Part shown: piece by piece, positions 1-5,392 of the stretch
Layout: each line of letters starts with the position of its first letter
Numbering within the stretch: position 1 is the stretch's first letter
Source of the DNA: an uncultured Eubacteriales bacterium
Lineage (GTDB): Bacteria > Bacillota > Clostridia > Oscillospirales > Acutalibacteraceae
Direction of reading: 5' to 3'
Length of the DNA stretch: 6,222 nucleotides
NCBI GenBank assembly: GCA_900319655.1
Contig: ONPH01000074.1
Span: 1 to 6,222 of the forward strand
Position numbers and translations under genes: made by a program
The notes under the pieces: model-generated
What the model was told of the DNA's origin: nothing
Database searches by the model: none
The model's input: the letters and a program-made list of their open reading frames with translations, nothing else

Positions 1-612
1 GTCGTTGCCGGGGATAACGTAGTCGATTTCATCGGGATCGCAGTTTGTATCAACAATTGCTACAATCGGGATGTTGAGCTTCTTTGCCTCTGATACGGCA
101 ATTCTTTCTTTTCTGGGGTCAACGATGAAGAGTGCGCCGGGCATCTCTGTCATGTCCTTGATACCGCCCATGAACTTCTCGAGCTTCTCGATTTCAAGGT
201 TGAGCTTGATTACTTCCTTCTTGGGAAGAAGATCGAATGTGCCGTCCTCCTGCATAGCGCGGAGCTGCTTTAAACGGGCGATTCTTCTGCGGATCGTTGA
301 GAAGTTTGTGAGCATGCCGCCCAGCCATCTTGCGTTTACATAAAACGCGCCTGCGCGCTCAGCCTCTTCCTTTACGGAATCCTGAGCCTGCTTTTTTGTA
401 CCTACGAAAAGGATGTTCTTGCCTTCTGCTGAAAGCTCACGAACAAAGTTGTAAGCCTCTTCGAGCTTTTTAACGCTCTTCTGAAGGTCGATGATGTAGA
501 TACCGTTACGTTCTGTGAAGATGTACTCCGCCATCTTAGGGTTCCATCTTCTTGTCTGGTGACCGAAGTGTACGCCGGCCTCCAGGAGTTGTTTCATAGA
601 AACTACTGCCAT
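1..612 (-). CDS. rpsB: 30S ribosomal protein S2 (partial, C-terminus beyond window start)
   Basis: Ribosomal protein S2 is a structural protein of the small ribosomal subunit. The gene reads from ATG at 612-610 and is still open at position 1, so 204 codons are visible and roughly the last 30-50 residues of a normal S2 lie outside. The N-terminus ([20 protein letters not shown], then RRWNPKM) is the diagnostic S2 opening. Other family landmarks follow in order: IYIIDLQKS near residue 48, [10 protein letters not shown] near residue 77, [12 protein letters not shown] near residue 101, and IVDPRKE with [14 protein letters not shown] towards the window edge. An AAGGAGG ribosome binding site at 621-627 stands 8 nt before the ATG. 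The gene has its own promoter and a long leader upstream. In most bacteria tsf follows rpsB, which would put it just outside this window. No oddities are seen in the visible part. Confidence 0.98.
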   Translation of the reverse strand, partial: MAVVSMKQLLEAGVHFGHQTRRWNPKMAEYIFTERNGIYIIDLQKSVKKLEEAYNFVRELSAEGKNILFVGTKKQAQDSVKEEAERAGAFYVNARWLGGMLTNFSTIRRRIARLKQLRAMQEDGTFDLLPKKEVIKLNLEIEKLEKFMGGIKDMTEMPGALFIVDPRKERIAVSEAKKLNIPIVAIVDTNCDPDEIDYVIPGND

Positions 613-724
613 TTTTATTTCCTCCTTAGGTTAAAACCTCCGCCATGCCTTGGTTTTTGCCGGGATAAATACCTGCACAAAAAAGCGCAGTCACCTTGCC
701 GGCAGGCATAGGCGTGCGAAATGC
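613..724 (-). promoter_or_regulatory. Structured 5' leader of rpsB, possible autoregulatory element
   Basis: About 110 nt separate the predicted transcription start (near 724) from the rpsB ATG, and the stretch is more GC-rich than the flanking spacer. Nested pairings can be read on the minus-strand RNA. CUGCGC (690-685) pairs with GUGCAG (678-673) around a U6 loop. GCCGG (703-699) pairs with CCGGC (663-659) outside it. AUGCC (709-705) can pair with GGCAU (649-645) further out, and the last arm lies about 20 nt from the AAGGAGG site. S2 mRNA leaders are autoregulatory in some bacteria. I cannot assign this one to a named RNA family, so regulation is inference. Confidence 0.5.
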
Positions 725-730
725 TTATAT

Positions 731-758
731 ATTATACCATAAAAAATAAAAAAATCAA
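731..758 (-). promoter_or_regulatory. Sigma-A promoter of rpsB
   Basis: On the minus strand a perfect -10 hexamer TATAAT (736-731) is preceded, after a 16-nt spacer, by TTGATT (758-753) as the -35. The predicted start point is near 724. The -35 hexamer lies inside one arm of the terminator stem of the upstream hydrolase gene, so the two signals are interleaved. Confidence 0.7.
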
Positions 759-783
759 GTGCTTTTTTCATAACACTTGATTT
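741..783 (-). terminator. Intrinsic terminator of the cell-wall hydrolase gene
   Basis: A 10-bp inverted repeat (AAATCAAGTG at 752-761 with CACTTGATTT at 774-783) encloses a 12-nt loop. On the minus strand it is followed by a run that is almost all T (754-741). It starts 28 nt past the hydrolase stop codon. The stem is AT-rich, but the long U tract makes it a credible Rho-independent terminator. Confidence 0.8.
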
Positions 784-811
784 CTTTAAGCTAATTAAAT
801 TAAATACTTAA

Positions 812-1636
812 TTACTCGTTGAGATCAAAGAATCTCATTCCGCAATACTCGGTAACGAAGTTCTGAGTTTCGTGCCAAGCGCTCTGTCCGATGTAGAAAA
901 CAATGATTCTGTGGTTAACAGCGGAACCGCCCTGGTCAAAGATAAAGGAAACAGCTTCCTTTACAGCTGAGTTAGGCTCGGTTGCTGTTGAACCGTAGTA
1001 ACCATAGTCAGAAATAATCTCATCTATAGAAGTAGTATTTGAACGAACCATAGCGTCTCTGATGCACTGCGCTACAAGTGAAGCTCCGTAATAGCCTGTG
1101 GAGCCTGCCTCGCCCATTACAAGTCTTTCGAGCTTAGCTCTGTCGTAAGAAGAAAGGCTTAATCCGCCGACCGAACCGTTTGAAGTGCTCTCGGAAGTCT
1201 CTGATGTTTCAGACTCTGACGACTCCTCGCTGCTTGACTCTTCCTTTGAAGAAGTCTCTTCCTCTTTTGCCTCGGTCTTAGGCTGAGTTTCGGCTTTCTT
1301 TTCTTCTTTCTTTTCCTCCTTAGATGATTCCTCGGGTTTTGCGGTTGTCGGTGCTACGGTTGTCTGAGGCTCAGTAGCTACAGGTAAAGTTACCTCTACG
1401 CAGTTGTTTGTGATTACTGCAGAAAACTGGTCTGCGTTTCCTACTGCCATGGAAGCAGCCTTGCTGTCCTCGTAAGCGTCAACATTGGGTGCCAAGGTTG
1501 TTGTGGGGATAATAAGAATTGCGGCAGTAATAACTACAGCGGAGATTGCTGAAAAGAGTTTTACGCCTTTTTTTACTTTAACCGGCTTAACAGCCTTGTC
1601 ATCACTTCCGTAGTGTTTAAGGTTTGAAGTTCTCAA
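812..1636 (-). CDS. SleB-type cell-wall hydrolase, membrane-anchored
   Basis: This is a predicted peptidoglycan hydrolase of the SleB / Hydrolase_2 family, 274 aa, acting outside the membrane. A basic N-terminus (residues 1-26) is followed by one hydrophobic segment (about 27-48), which fits a signal anchor or uncleaved signal peptide. Residues 85-155 form a low-complexity linker of Thr/Pro and then Ser/Glu/Lys, typical of a wall-spanning spacer. The catalytic domain fills about 163-274. RLVMGEAG (171-178) contains the glutamate (E176) expected as the family's catalytic acid, and IIVFYIG, WHETQ and GMRFF form the C-terminal end. The start is TTG at 1636, chosen because GGGAGG (1650-1645) lies 8 nt upstream. 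SleB proteins cleave spore cortex in Bacillus, but many clostridial relatives act on vegetative wall, so the substrate is uncertain. The gene is monocistronic, with its own terminator. Confidence 0.85.
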   Translation of the reverse strand: MRTSNLKHYGSDDKAVKPVKVKKGVKLFSAISAVVITAAILIIPTTTLAPNVDAYEDSKAASMAVGNADQFSAVITNNCVEVTLPVATEPQTTVAPTTAKPEESSKEEKKEEKKAETQPKTEAKEEETSSKEESSSEESSESETSETSESTSNGSVGGLSLSSYDRAKLERLVMGEAGSTGYYGASLVAQCIRDAMVRSNTTSIDEIISDYGYYGSTATEPNSAVKEAVSFIFDQGGSAVNHRIIVFYIGQSAWHETQNFVTEYCGMRFFDLNE

Positions 1637-1951
1637 AAATTTGTCCTCCCTTGGTTACTGCGCAAATCACACACGCGTATATAATAAAAAAGTATATTCG
1701 CGATGTGCTTTGGTTGAAATGCGCAACGTCTTTAGTCGTAAAATTTTATCAAACACACAATTTCAAGTGTATTAAAACACATAATTTGTCAAATTGCAAG
1801 TCCGACTGCTCAAAATCGCCTGTAACCTTTGTTACCCTTTTGTTACAACTCGATTTTTAATTGCTTTACGAAATTATAACTTGTGCACTTTACACAAAAC
1901 TAAATTCTTTTTGATGTTTATTCTGCCGAAAGTTGAAAAACTTAAAAAATT
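1637..1951 (-). other. Long AT-rich upstream region of the hydrolase gene
   Basis: This 315-nt stretch between the hydrolase start and the stop of the YlmC-like gene holds no convincing gene; the open frames across it lack ribosome binding sites and family features. It carries TGTTAC repeats at 1821-1846 (listed separately). Weak minus-strand promoter options are TATACT (1696-1691) with TTTCAA (1719-1714) at 17 nt, and TTGACA (1792-1787) with TACACT (1771-1766) at only 15 nt. Neither is decisive. No clear terminator is visible after the YlmC-like gene; the only inverted repeat (1931-1944) is 5 bp long. Confidence 0.5.
1821..1846 (+). promoter_or_regulatory. WalR (YycF)-like box, three TGTWAC repeats
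   Basis: TGTTAC at 1830-1835 and TGTTAC at 1841-1846 are separated by exactly 5 nt. This fits the published WalR/YycF recognition pattern TGTWAH-N5-TGTWAH. A third copy, TGTAAC, sits at 1821-1826. Known WalR targets include peptidoglycan hydrolases, and the next gene down on the minus strand is one. The box is 185-210 nt above the TTG start, in the orientation opposite to the gene, so its position relative to a promoter is unproven. Confidence 0.4.
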
Positions 1952-2239
1952 TCAATTTTCCCTGAAAAACAGCCGTTTTTTGGGCTTTTTTTGGGGTTTC
2001 GGCTTGTGGCACGAAATTATGACGGCGTCCTCTCCAATTAGCCTTATTTTCTCCCACGGAATAATATAATCTTCGCGTTTTCCGAATATTCCAAATAAGA
2101 AAAATCGACCAAATATTACAAAAGCTACAACTTTTGCACTATTTTTATCCAATATGAGGTCATCAATATAGCCAATTTTCACACCATCCACTTCGCTGAT
2201 AACTTCCTTGCGTCTCAGGTCGGAAAATCTGCAATCCAT
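1952..2239 (-). CDS. ylmC: YlmC/YmxH-family PRC-barrel sporulation protein
   Basis: A 95-aa soluble protein of the YlmC/YmxH family, which is built on a PRC-barrel fold. Family marks are RFSDLRRKEVI at the N-terminus, DGVKIGYIDDLILD (about 19-32), the hydrophobic strand VVAFVIFGRFFLFGIFGK (about 38-55), and EDYIIPWEKIRLIGEDAVII (about 57-76). The tail after that is basic (KPKPQKKPKKR). The start is placed at ATG 2239 because GGAGG (2251-2247) lies 7 nt upstream; the in-frame ATG at 2245 is too close to it, and the farther one at 2290 has no such site. The molecular role is not known. Family members sit next to sigE/sigG in Bacillus and many clostridia, and are annotated as sporulation proteins on that basis. 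Here the gene is divergent from the DegV gene, one gene away from spoIIGA-sigE. Confidence 0.85.
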   Translation of the reverse strand: MDCRFSDLRRKEVISEVDGVKIGYIDDLILDKNSAKVVAFVIFGRFFLFGIFGKREDYIIPWEKIRLIGEDAVIISCHKPKPQKKPKKRLFFREN

Positions 2240-2259
2240 ACTCATTCCTCCACACCAAA

Positions 2260-2288
2260 TATCTATGCAGAATGACCACAATGTATTC
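2260..2288 (-). promoter_or_regulatory. Candidate sigma-E promoter of the ylmC-like gene
   Basis: On the minus strand GAATACA (2288-2282), a 14-nt spacer and CATAGATA (2267-2260) resemble the B. subtilis sigma-E pattern (about GNATATT, 14 nt, CATACANT). I see no good sigma-A alternative here. The predicted start would fall only a few nt before GGAGG, leaving a very short leader, which weakens the call. Confidence 0.3.
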
Positions 2289-2289
2289 A

Positions 2290-2318
2290 TTGACTTTTAT
2301 ATTTAATGATGATAAAAT
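2290..2318 (+). promoter_or_regulatory. Sigma-A promoter of the DegV gene
   Basis: TTGACT (2290-2295) and TAAAAT (2313-2318) are separated by the ideal 17 nt, with predicted transcription start near 2325. The ribosome binding site AAAGGAG (2331-2337) and ATG 2346 follow directly, so the leader is about 20 nt. Confidence 0.8.
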
Positions 2319-2345
2319 AGTATCGTTACGAAAGGAGTAAGATTT

Positions 2346-3215
2346 ATGAATTATGTATTTATGACCGACGCTTCATGCGACTTGACCGAAAAGCTCGTCA
2401 GCGAAATCGGCGTCAGGGTTATTCCTATGGAGTTTGAGATAGACGGAAATTACTACCTTCACTACCCCGATTGCAGAATGATGAGCCTTGAGGAATTTTA
2501 CGGCCATATCAAGGACGGCGTTGTTCCCAAGACAACTCAGATTAATATTGAGGGCTTCAAAAACGCCTTTGAACCTTACCTTAAGGCAGGCAAGGATATT
2601 CTTTACACAGGTATTCCGAGCGGACTCAGCGGTACAATCAATACCTGCAAAATTGCCGTAGAGGAGCTTTTGGAGAAATATCCCAACAGAAAGATTGTCG
2701 TTATCGACTCCTGCTGCGACTCCGCAGGACTCGGATATCTTGTATATCACGCCGGCAAAAAGTATGCCGCAGGCGAATCGCTTGAGGATGTAGCAAATTA
2801 TATTGATGAAATAAAGCAGACTATCGGTCACTGGTTTGTCGTAGACGACCTTGACCTTCTCAAAAAAGGCGGAAGAATTTCCTCCGTTGCCGCAACCTTC
2901 GGCAAGGCTTTGCAGATTAAGCCGCTTATCAGCGTTGACGAGACAGGCAAGCTTGTAAACGTCGGCAAAATCAGAGGAAAAAGCAACGTTATCCCAACTC
3001 TGGTTGAAAAATTCAAGCGCGACAGCAAAAATATGAAGAAGGAAACCGCGTTTGTCGCCCACGCTGATAACCTTGAAGGCGCAAAAGAGCTTAAAAAGGC
3101 GATTAAGGGACTTTGCAAGAACGTTGAGATTTGCGAACTCGGCCCGGTAATCGGCTCGCACGTTGGCTCGGGAATGTTGGCGGTGCTCTTCCTTGGCGAA
3201 AGAAACCTTAAATAA
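2346..3215 (+). CDS. DegV family protein (FakB-type fatty-acid-binding protein)
   Basis: A 289-aa cytoplasmic protein, full length for the DegV family. DegV/FakB proteins bind a fatty acid and, with the kinase FakA, present it for phosphorylation to acyl-phosphate, which feeds phospholipid synthesis. FakA is not in the window. Family motifs appear in the usual order: TDASCDL (7-13), PKTTQIN (61-67, the lipid-pocket Thr/Ser-Gln loop), SGLSGT (92-97), VIDSCCDSAGLG (119-130), the fingerprint DDLDLLKKGGRIS (167-179), KPLISVD (192-198), HADNLEGA (239-246) and GPVIGSHVGSG (266-276). Motif 1 and the VIDS region carry extra cysteines compared with the common TDSTADL form. The ATG has AAAGGAG 8 nt upstream. 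The gene is monocistronic, with a strong promoter and terminator. The name degV itself is not assigned because clostridia carry several paralogues. Confidence 0.95.
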   Translation: MNYVFMTDASCDLTEKLVSEIGVRVIPMEFEIDGNYYLHYPDCRMMSLEEFYGHIKDGVVPKTTQINIEGFKNAFEPYLKAGKDILYTGIPSGLSGTINTCKIAVEELLEKYPNRKIVVIDSCCDSAGLGYLVYHAGKKYAAGESLEDVANYIDEIKQTIGHWFVVDDLDLLKKGGRISSVAATFGKALQIKPLISVDETGKLVNVGKIRGKSNVIPTLVEKFKRDSKNMKKETAFVAHADNLEGAKELKKAIKGLCKNVEICELGPVIGSHVGSGMLAVLFLGERNLK

Positions 3216-3235
3216 TAAGTATCATTTAAAACGAC

Positions 3236-3274
3236 AACACGCAGAGAGTTTTGTGCTCCCTGCGTGTTTTATTA
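3236..3274 (+). terminator. Intrinsic terminator after the DegV gene
   Basis: AACACGCAG (3236-3244) pairs with CTGCGTGTT (3260-3268), and three more inner pairs follow past one mismatch. A TGTTTTATT tract runs to 3274. It lies 20 nt past the DegV stop. It also faces the convergent small gene at 3286-3372, where it could work more weakly (GTCGTTTTAAAT on that strand). Confidence 0.88.
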
Positions 3275-3285
3275 TGCCGTTTTTG

Positions 3286-3372
3286 CTAATCTCTGCTGTA
3301 AAACAGCATACTCATAAGCGCTACGCCCAAAAATCCGCCTATAAATGTTCCGATGATTATACCAATCAGCAT
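3286..3372 (-). CDS. 28-aa glycine-zipper membrane microprotein (DUF3789-like)
   Basis: A very short gene: ATG at 3372-3370, TAG at 3288-3286, with AGGAGG (3384-3379) 6 nt before the ATG. The product starts MLIGIIIGTFIGGFLGVALM and ends SMLFYSRD. It is a single hydrophobic helix with glycines at 4, 8, 12 and 16, a perfect GxxxGxxxGxxxG zipper, which usually means tight helix packing or oligomerisation in the membrane. Length and style resemble the DUF3789 family of tiny clostridial proteins; this match is from memory and no function is known. It is divergent from spoIIGA (starts 70 nt apart) and its stop is about 12 nt from the convergent DegV terminator. The strong ribosome binding site and compact fit argue that it is real. 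The alternative is a chance hydrophobic frame. Confidence 0.6.
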   Translation of the reverse strand: MLIGIIIGTFIGGFLGVALMSMLFYSRD

Positions 3373-3393
3373 ATTTTTCCTCCTGTACTTTTT

Positions 3394-3426
3394 TTGACAT
3401 TTATTATTACATTCCTGTGCGATAAT
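3394..3426 (+). promoter_or_regulatory. Candidate spoIIG promoter with wide spacing and possible Spo0A site
   Basis: A perfect -35 hexamer TTGACA (3394-3399) and GATAAT (3421-3426, 5 of 6 to TATAAT) are 21 nt apart instead of 17. The B. subtilis spoIIG promoter is known for about 22-bp spacing and needs Spo0A~P bound next to the -35. TTTGACA (3393-3399) is one base from the 0A-box half TTCGACA and overlaps the -35 in the same way. The implied leader before GTG 3442 is only about 10 nt. Confidence 0.45.
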
Positions 3427-3441
3427 AATAACGGTGATTGT

Positions 3442-4248
3442 GTGAAAACTGTTTATGTGGATGTGCTTGTGACTGTTAATATTTTTACAGACTTTTTCCT
3501 GCTTTTATGCGTTAAAAAGTTCCTCAATATCCGCGCGAAGCTGATAAGGATAATTTTGGGCAGCTTTATCGGCGGAATACTCAGTCTCACGGCGCTTTTG
3601 CCGAAAATTCCTGCCGGGCTTAATATTATAATTGATATACTCTTTGCCGCTGTGATAGTCTTTTTCGCGTTCGGTAAAACGGAAATCAAGAACTACATTA
3701 AGAGAGTTGCGGTGTATTTAGGAATATCATTTTTCTTTTGCGGAATTATGATTTTTATTTATACCGCGTTTAAGCCAAAGGGGATGGCAATTTACAATGA
3801 CGTTGTTTACTTTGATATCTCCCCTGTTCTCTTAATTATTCTTACCCTGATTTGCTACTATATTCTATGGCTGTTCAAAAGACTTACAAAGGGTGATTTA
3901 TCCAAAGCAGTCTGTGATGTTAGTATAGTAACGAACGGTATGAAAACAGAATTCCGCGCCGTTGCCGACACGGGATGTACCGTAAAAGAGCCTTTCTCGT
4001 CAGATTATGTGATTATCGCGGAAAAAGAGCTGGTTGATAATTTGTCTTTTGACAACAGCAAAATTAGAATTATTCCGTTTAATTCGCTCGGCGGAAAGGG
4101 AATTTTGAAGGGTTATAAGCCCGATAGCGTATTAATAAACGGAAAAAACATTCAAAATGTCTACATAGGAATATGCGAAAACATAATAAAAAGCGAGATA
4201 AAGGCGATTGTGCCATATGAGCTGATAAAGAATTGCGAGGTTATATGA
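3442..4248 (+). CDS. spoIIGA: SpoIIGA, pro-sigma-E processing aspartic peptidase
   Basis: SpoIIGA is the membrane-embedded aspartic protease that removes the pro-sequence of sigma-E in the mother cell after the asymmetric septum forms. It is triggered by the forespore signal SpoIIR, which is not in the window. The 268-aa product has about five membrane segments in its N-terminal half (roughly 3-22, 34-53, 57-78, 89-109, 127-146). A soluble protease domain follows, with the catalytic D176-T177-G178 in [12 protein letters not shown] and the conserved [20 protein letters not shown] (209-228). The start is GTG 3442, because the product then begins [13 protein letters not shown] as SpoIIGA proteins do. 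Its ribosome binding site is GGTGAT (3433-3438), matching only the distal part of the anti-SD. The frame is open upstream to 3163, but that part overlaps the DegV gene. The residue after DTG is Cys where I recall Asn as usual. It overlaps sigE by 1-4 nt. Confidence 0.93.
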   Translation: MKTVYVDVLVTVNIFTDFFLLLCVKKFLNIRAKLIRIILGSFIGGILSLTALLPKIPAGLNIIIDILFAAVIVFFAFGKTEIKNYIKRVAVYLGISFFFCGIMIFIYTAFKPKGMAIYNDVVYFDISPVLLIILTLICYYILWLFKRLTKGDLSKAVCDVSIVTNGMKTEFRAVADTGCTVKEPFSSDYVIIAEKELVDNLSFDNSKIRIIPFNSLGGKGILKGYKPDSVLINGKNIQNVYIGICENIIKSEIKAIVPYELIKNCEVI

Positions 4249-4943
4249 TGCTTAGAATAATACTTAAAATTAAAATGATTTTGCTTAACTTCAACGAGGT
4301 TTTTTACATAAACGGAAGCGATACCCTTCCCCCACCGCTGAGCAAAGCCGAGGAACAGAGCGTTATGAAGCGGATTTCCGACGGCGACGACAGTGCAAGA
4401 GAGCTGTTGATTGTCCACAATCTCAGGCTTGTTGTGTATATAGCGAAGAAGTTTGAATCACCGAGCGCAGGAACAGAGGATTTAATTTCGATTGGCACAA
4501 TCGGGCTTATCAAGGCAGTAAACACCTTTTCTCCCGAAAAGAACATAAAGCTCGCAACCTACGCTTCACGCTGTATTGAGAATGAAATTTTGATGTTCCT
4601 CAGAAAAGCTTCTCAGCTTAAAAATGAAATATCAATCGACGAGCCGCTCAACACCGACTACGACGGCAACGAGCTGCTGCTCTGTGATATTCTCGGCTCG
4701 GAAGCGGACGAAATAAACATAAATCTTGAAAACGAGGTCGATAAACACCTTGTGCTTCACGCTATATCCAATCTAAAGGACAGAGAGTGTAAGATTATGG
4801 AGCTTCGGTTCGGGCTGAACGGCAAAAAAGAACACACTCAGAAAGAAGTTGCCGACAAGCTCGGTATTTCTCAGTCATACATATCAAGGCTCGAAAAAAA
4901 GATTATAAGAGAACTACGTACCGAATTGAAAAAAGCGATATAA
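4248..4943 (+). CDS. sigE: RNA polymerase sporulation sigma factor SigE (pro-form)
   Basis: Sigma-E drives early mother-cell transcription in sporulation and is made as an inactive precursor cleaved by SpoIIGA, encoded just upstream. The product is 231 aa. A hydrophobic/basic pro-sequence (1-19) leads into [17 protein letters not shown], the region cleaved in B. subtilis. Sigma region 2 spans about 52-120 and includes [31 protein letters not shown] and [35 protein letters not shown] marks region 3. Region 4 (about 170-228) has IMELRFGL and the helix-turn-helix [24 protein letters not shown] (4237-4240) lies 7 nt before ATG 4248 and 4 nt before ATG 4245; the earlier ATG would overlap the spoIIGA stop as ATGA. 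Either way the two genes are translationally coupled. The pro-sequence is about 7 residues shorter than in B. subtilis. A terminator follows at once, and sigG is not the next gene. Confidence 0.97.
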   Translation: MLRIILKIKMILLNFNEVFYINGSDTLPPPLSKAEEQSVMKRISDGDDSARELLIVHNLRLVVYIAKKFESPSAGTEDLISIGTIGLIKAVNTFSPEKNIKLATYASRCIENEILMFLRKASQLKNEISIDEPLNTDYDGNELLLCDILGSEADEININLENEVDKHLVLHAISNLKDRECKIMELRFGLNGKKEHTQKEVADKLGISQSYISRLEKKIIRELRTELKKAI

Positions 4944-4983
4944 AAATGCAGGGGTGTTATGAATACGCCCCTGCATTTCTTTC
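4944..4983. terminator. Bidirectional terminator between sigE and the lipoprotein gene
   Basis: AAATGCAGGGG (4944-4954) pairs with CCCCTGCATTT (4968-4978), with three further inner pairs, giving a strong GC-rich stem. T-rich tracts follow on both strands (TTTCTTTC on plus, TTTTTATAT on minus). It begins directly after the sigE stop and lies 12 nt past the lipoprotein stop, so it serves the two convergent genes. Confidence 0.9.
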
Positions 4984-4994
4984 GGCAACACGGC

Positions 4995-5321
4995 TCAGTT
5001 ACTACTCATATCGCTTTCGGAAACCGAATCGGTAGTGTCCTGAGTTTCAACCTCGTGCTCCACCATACTGCCCTCGTTGCCGATAACTCCGTCTCCGTCG
5101 CTTACTTCGCCGTTGTTCTTCATCTTCTCGGCGTTATCATCAACGGCTGAGCCTGCCTTTTTAAGTCCGTCGCCTGCGTCGTTTACAACCTCGTCAGCTC
5201 CCGAAACAACGTCCGAAGCCGCCCCGGAAACCGTTGAAGCTGCATTTTTTCCTGCGTTGCAGCCCGAAAAAGCTGCAAGCGAAATAATTAACGCAAAAGC
5301 AATCGCTAAAAATCTTTTCAT
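4995..5321 (-). CDS. Small predicted lipoprotein of unknown function
   Basis: I do not recognise a family. The 108-aa product has a lipoprotein signal peptide: MKR, a hydrophobic core, then AAFSGC, with Cys21 the predicted lipid-modified residue. The lipobox is slightly off consensus, with Phe at -3. Residues 25-70 are Ala/Val/Asp/Gly-rich and read like an amphipathic helix (SGAASDVVSGADEVVNDAG). Residues 71-108 are acidic, Ser/Asp/Glu-rich and probably disordered. The start at ATG 5321 is chosen because AAGGAT lies upstream with about 9 nt between AAGG (5334-5331) and the ATG. The in-frame ATG at 5330 abuts that site, and the one at 5369 falls inside a terminator hairpin. It lies 71 nt downstream of the ftsZ-MORN stop on the same strand, with a hairpin between. 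No clear own promoter is visible, so it may depend on read-through. Confidence 0.8.
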   Translation of the reverse strand: MKRFLAIAFALIISLAAFSGCNAGKNAASTVSGAASDVVSGADEVVNDAGDGLKKAGSAVDDNAEKMKNNGEVSDGDGVIGNEGSMVEHEVETQDTTDSVSESDMSSN

Positions 5322-5338
5322 AATATTCATCCTTATAC

Positions 5339-5377
5339 AAAAAATAATAGCGTCGACACTCGACGCCATTATTTTTT
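5339..5377 (-). terminator. Hairpin terminator after the ftsZ-MORN gene
   Basis: GCGTCGA (5350-5356) pairs with TCGACGC (5360-5366) around a CAC loop. Past one mismatch the pairing continues for 10 A-T pairs (5339-5348 with 5368-5377). The minus-strand RNA therefore has a GC core ending in UAUUAUUUUUU. It starts 16 nt past the TAA of the ftsZ-MORN gene and ends just before the ribosome binding site of the lipoprotein gene. Confidence 0.8.
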
Positions 5378-5392
5378 ACGTATTTAATTTAT

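Noticed and set aside
71..343. Plus-strand frame of 90 codons opposite rpsB
   Set aside because: Inside a certain ribosomal protein gene on the other strand. No ribosome binding site.
1691..1719. TTTCAA-N17-TATACT as the hydrolase promoter
   Set aside because: The -10 is acceptable but the -35 matches only three of six bases; kept only as a remark under the upstream region.
1624..2069. Two plus-strand frames across the hydrolase upstream region
   Set aside because: AT-rich composition, no ribosome binding site, Cys/Phe/Leu-rich low-plausibility products, and the second overlaps the ylmC-like gene.
2240..2290. Upstream start of the YlmC-like protein at 2290
   Set aside because: No ribosome binding site there, whereas GGAGG sits 7 nt before ATG 2239 and the family begins at this point.
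2373..3161. Long minus-strand frame (262 codons) opposite the DegV gene
   Set aside because: It lies entirely within the DegV gene on the other strand, has no ribosome binding site or family motif, and mirrors the codon bias of DegV.
3163..3441. N-terminal extension of SpoIIGA (frame open from 3163)
   Set aside because: It overlaps the DegV coding end, its terminator and the microprotein gene, and adds 93 residues absent from SpoIIGA proteins. The protein-like N-terminus MKTVYVDVL starts at GTG 3442.
5322..5369. Upstream start of the lipoprotein at 5369
   Set aside because: It lies in the terminator hairpin and would put 16 polar/mixed residues before a standard MKR signal peptide.
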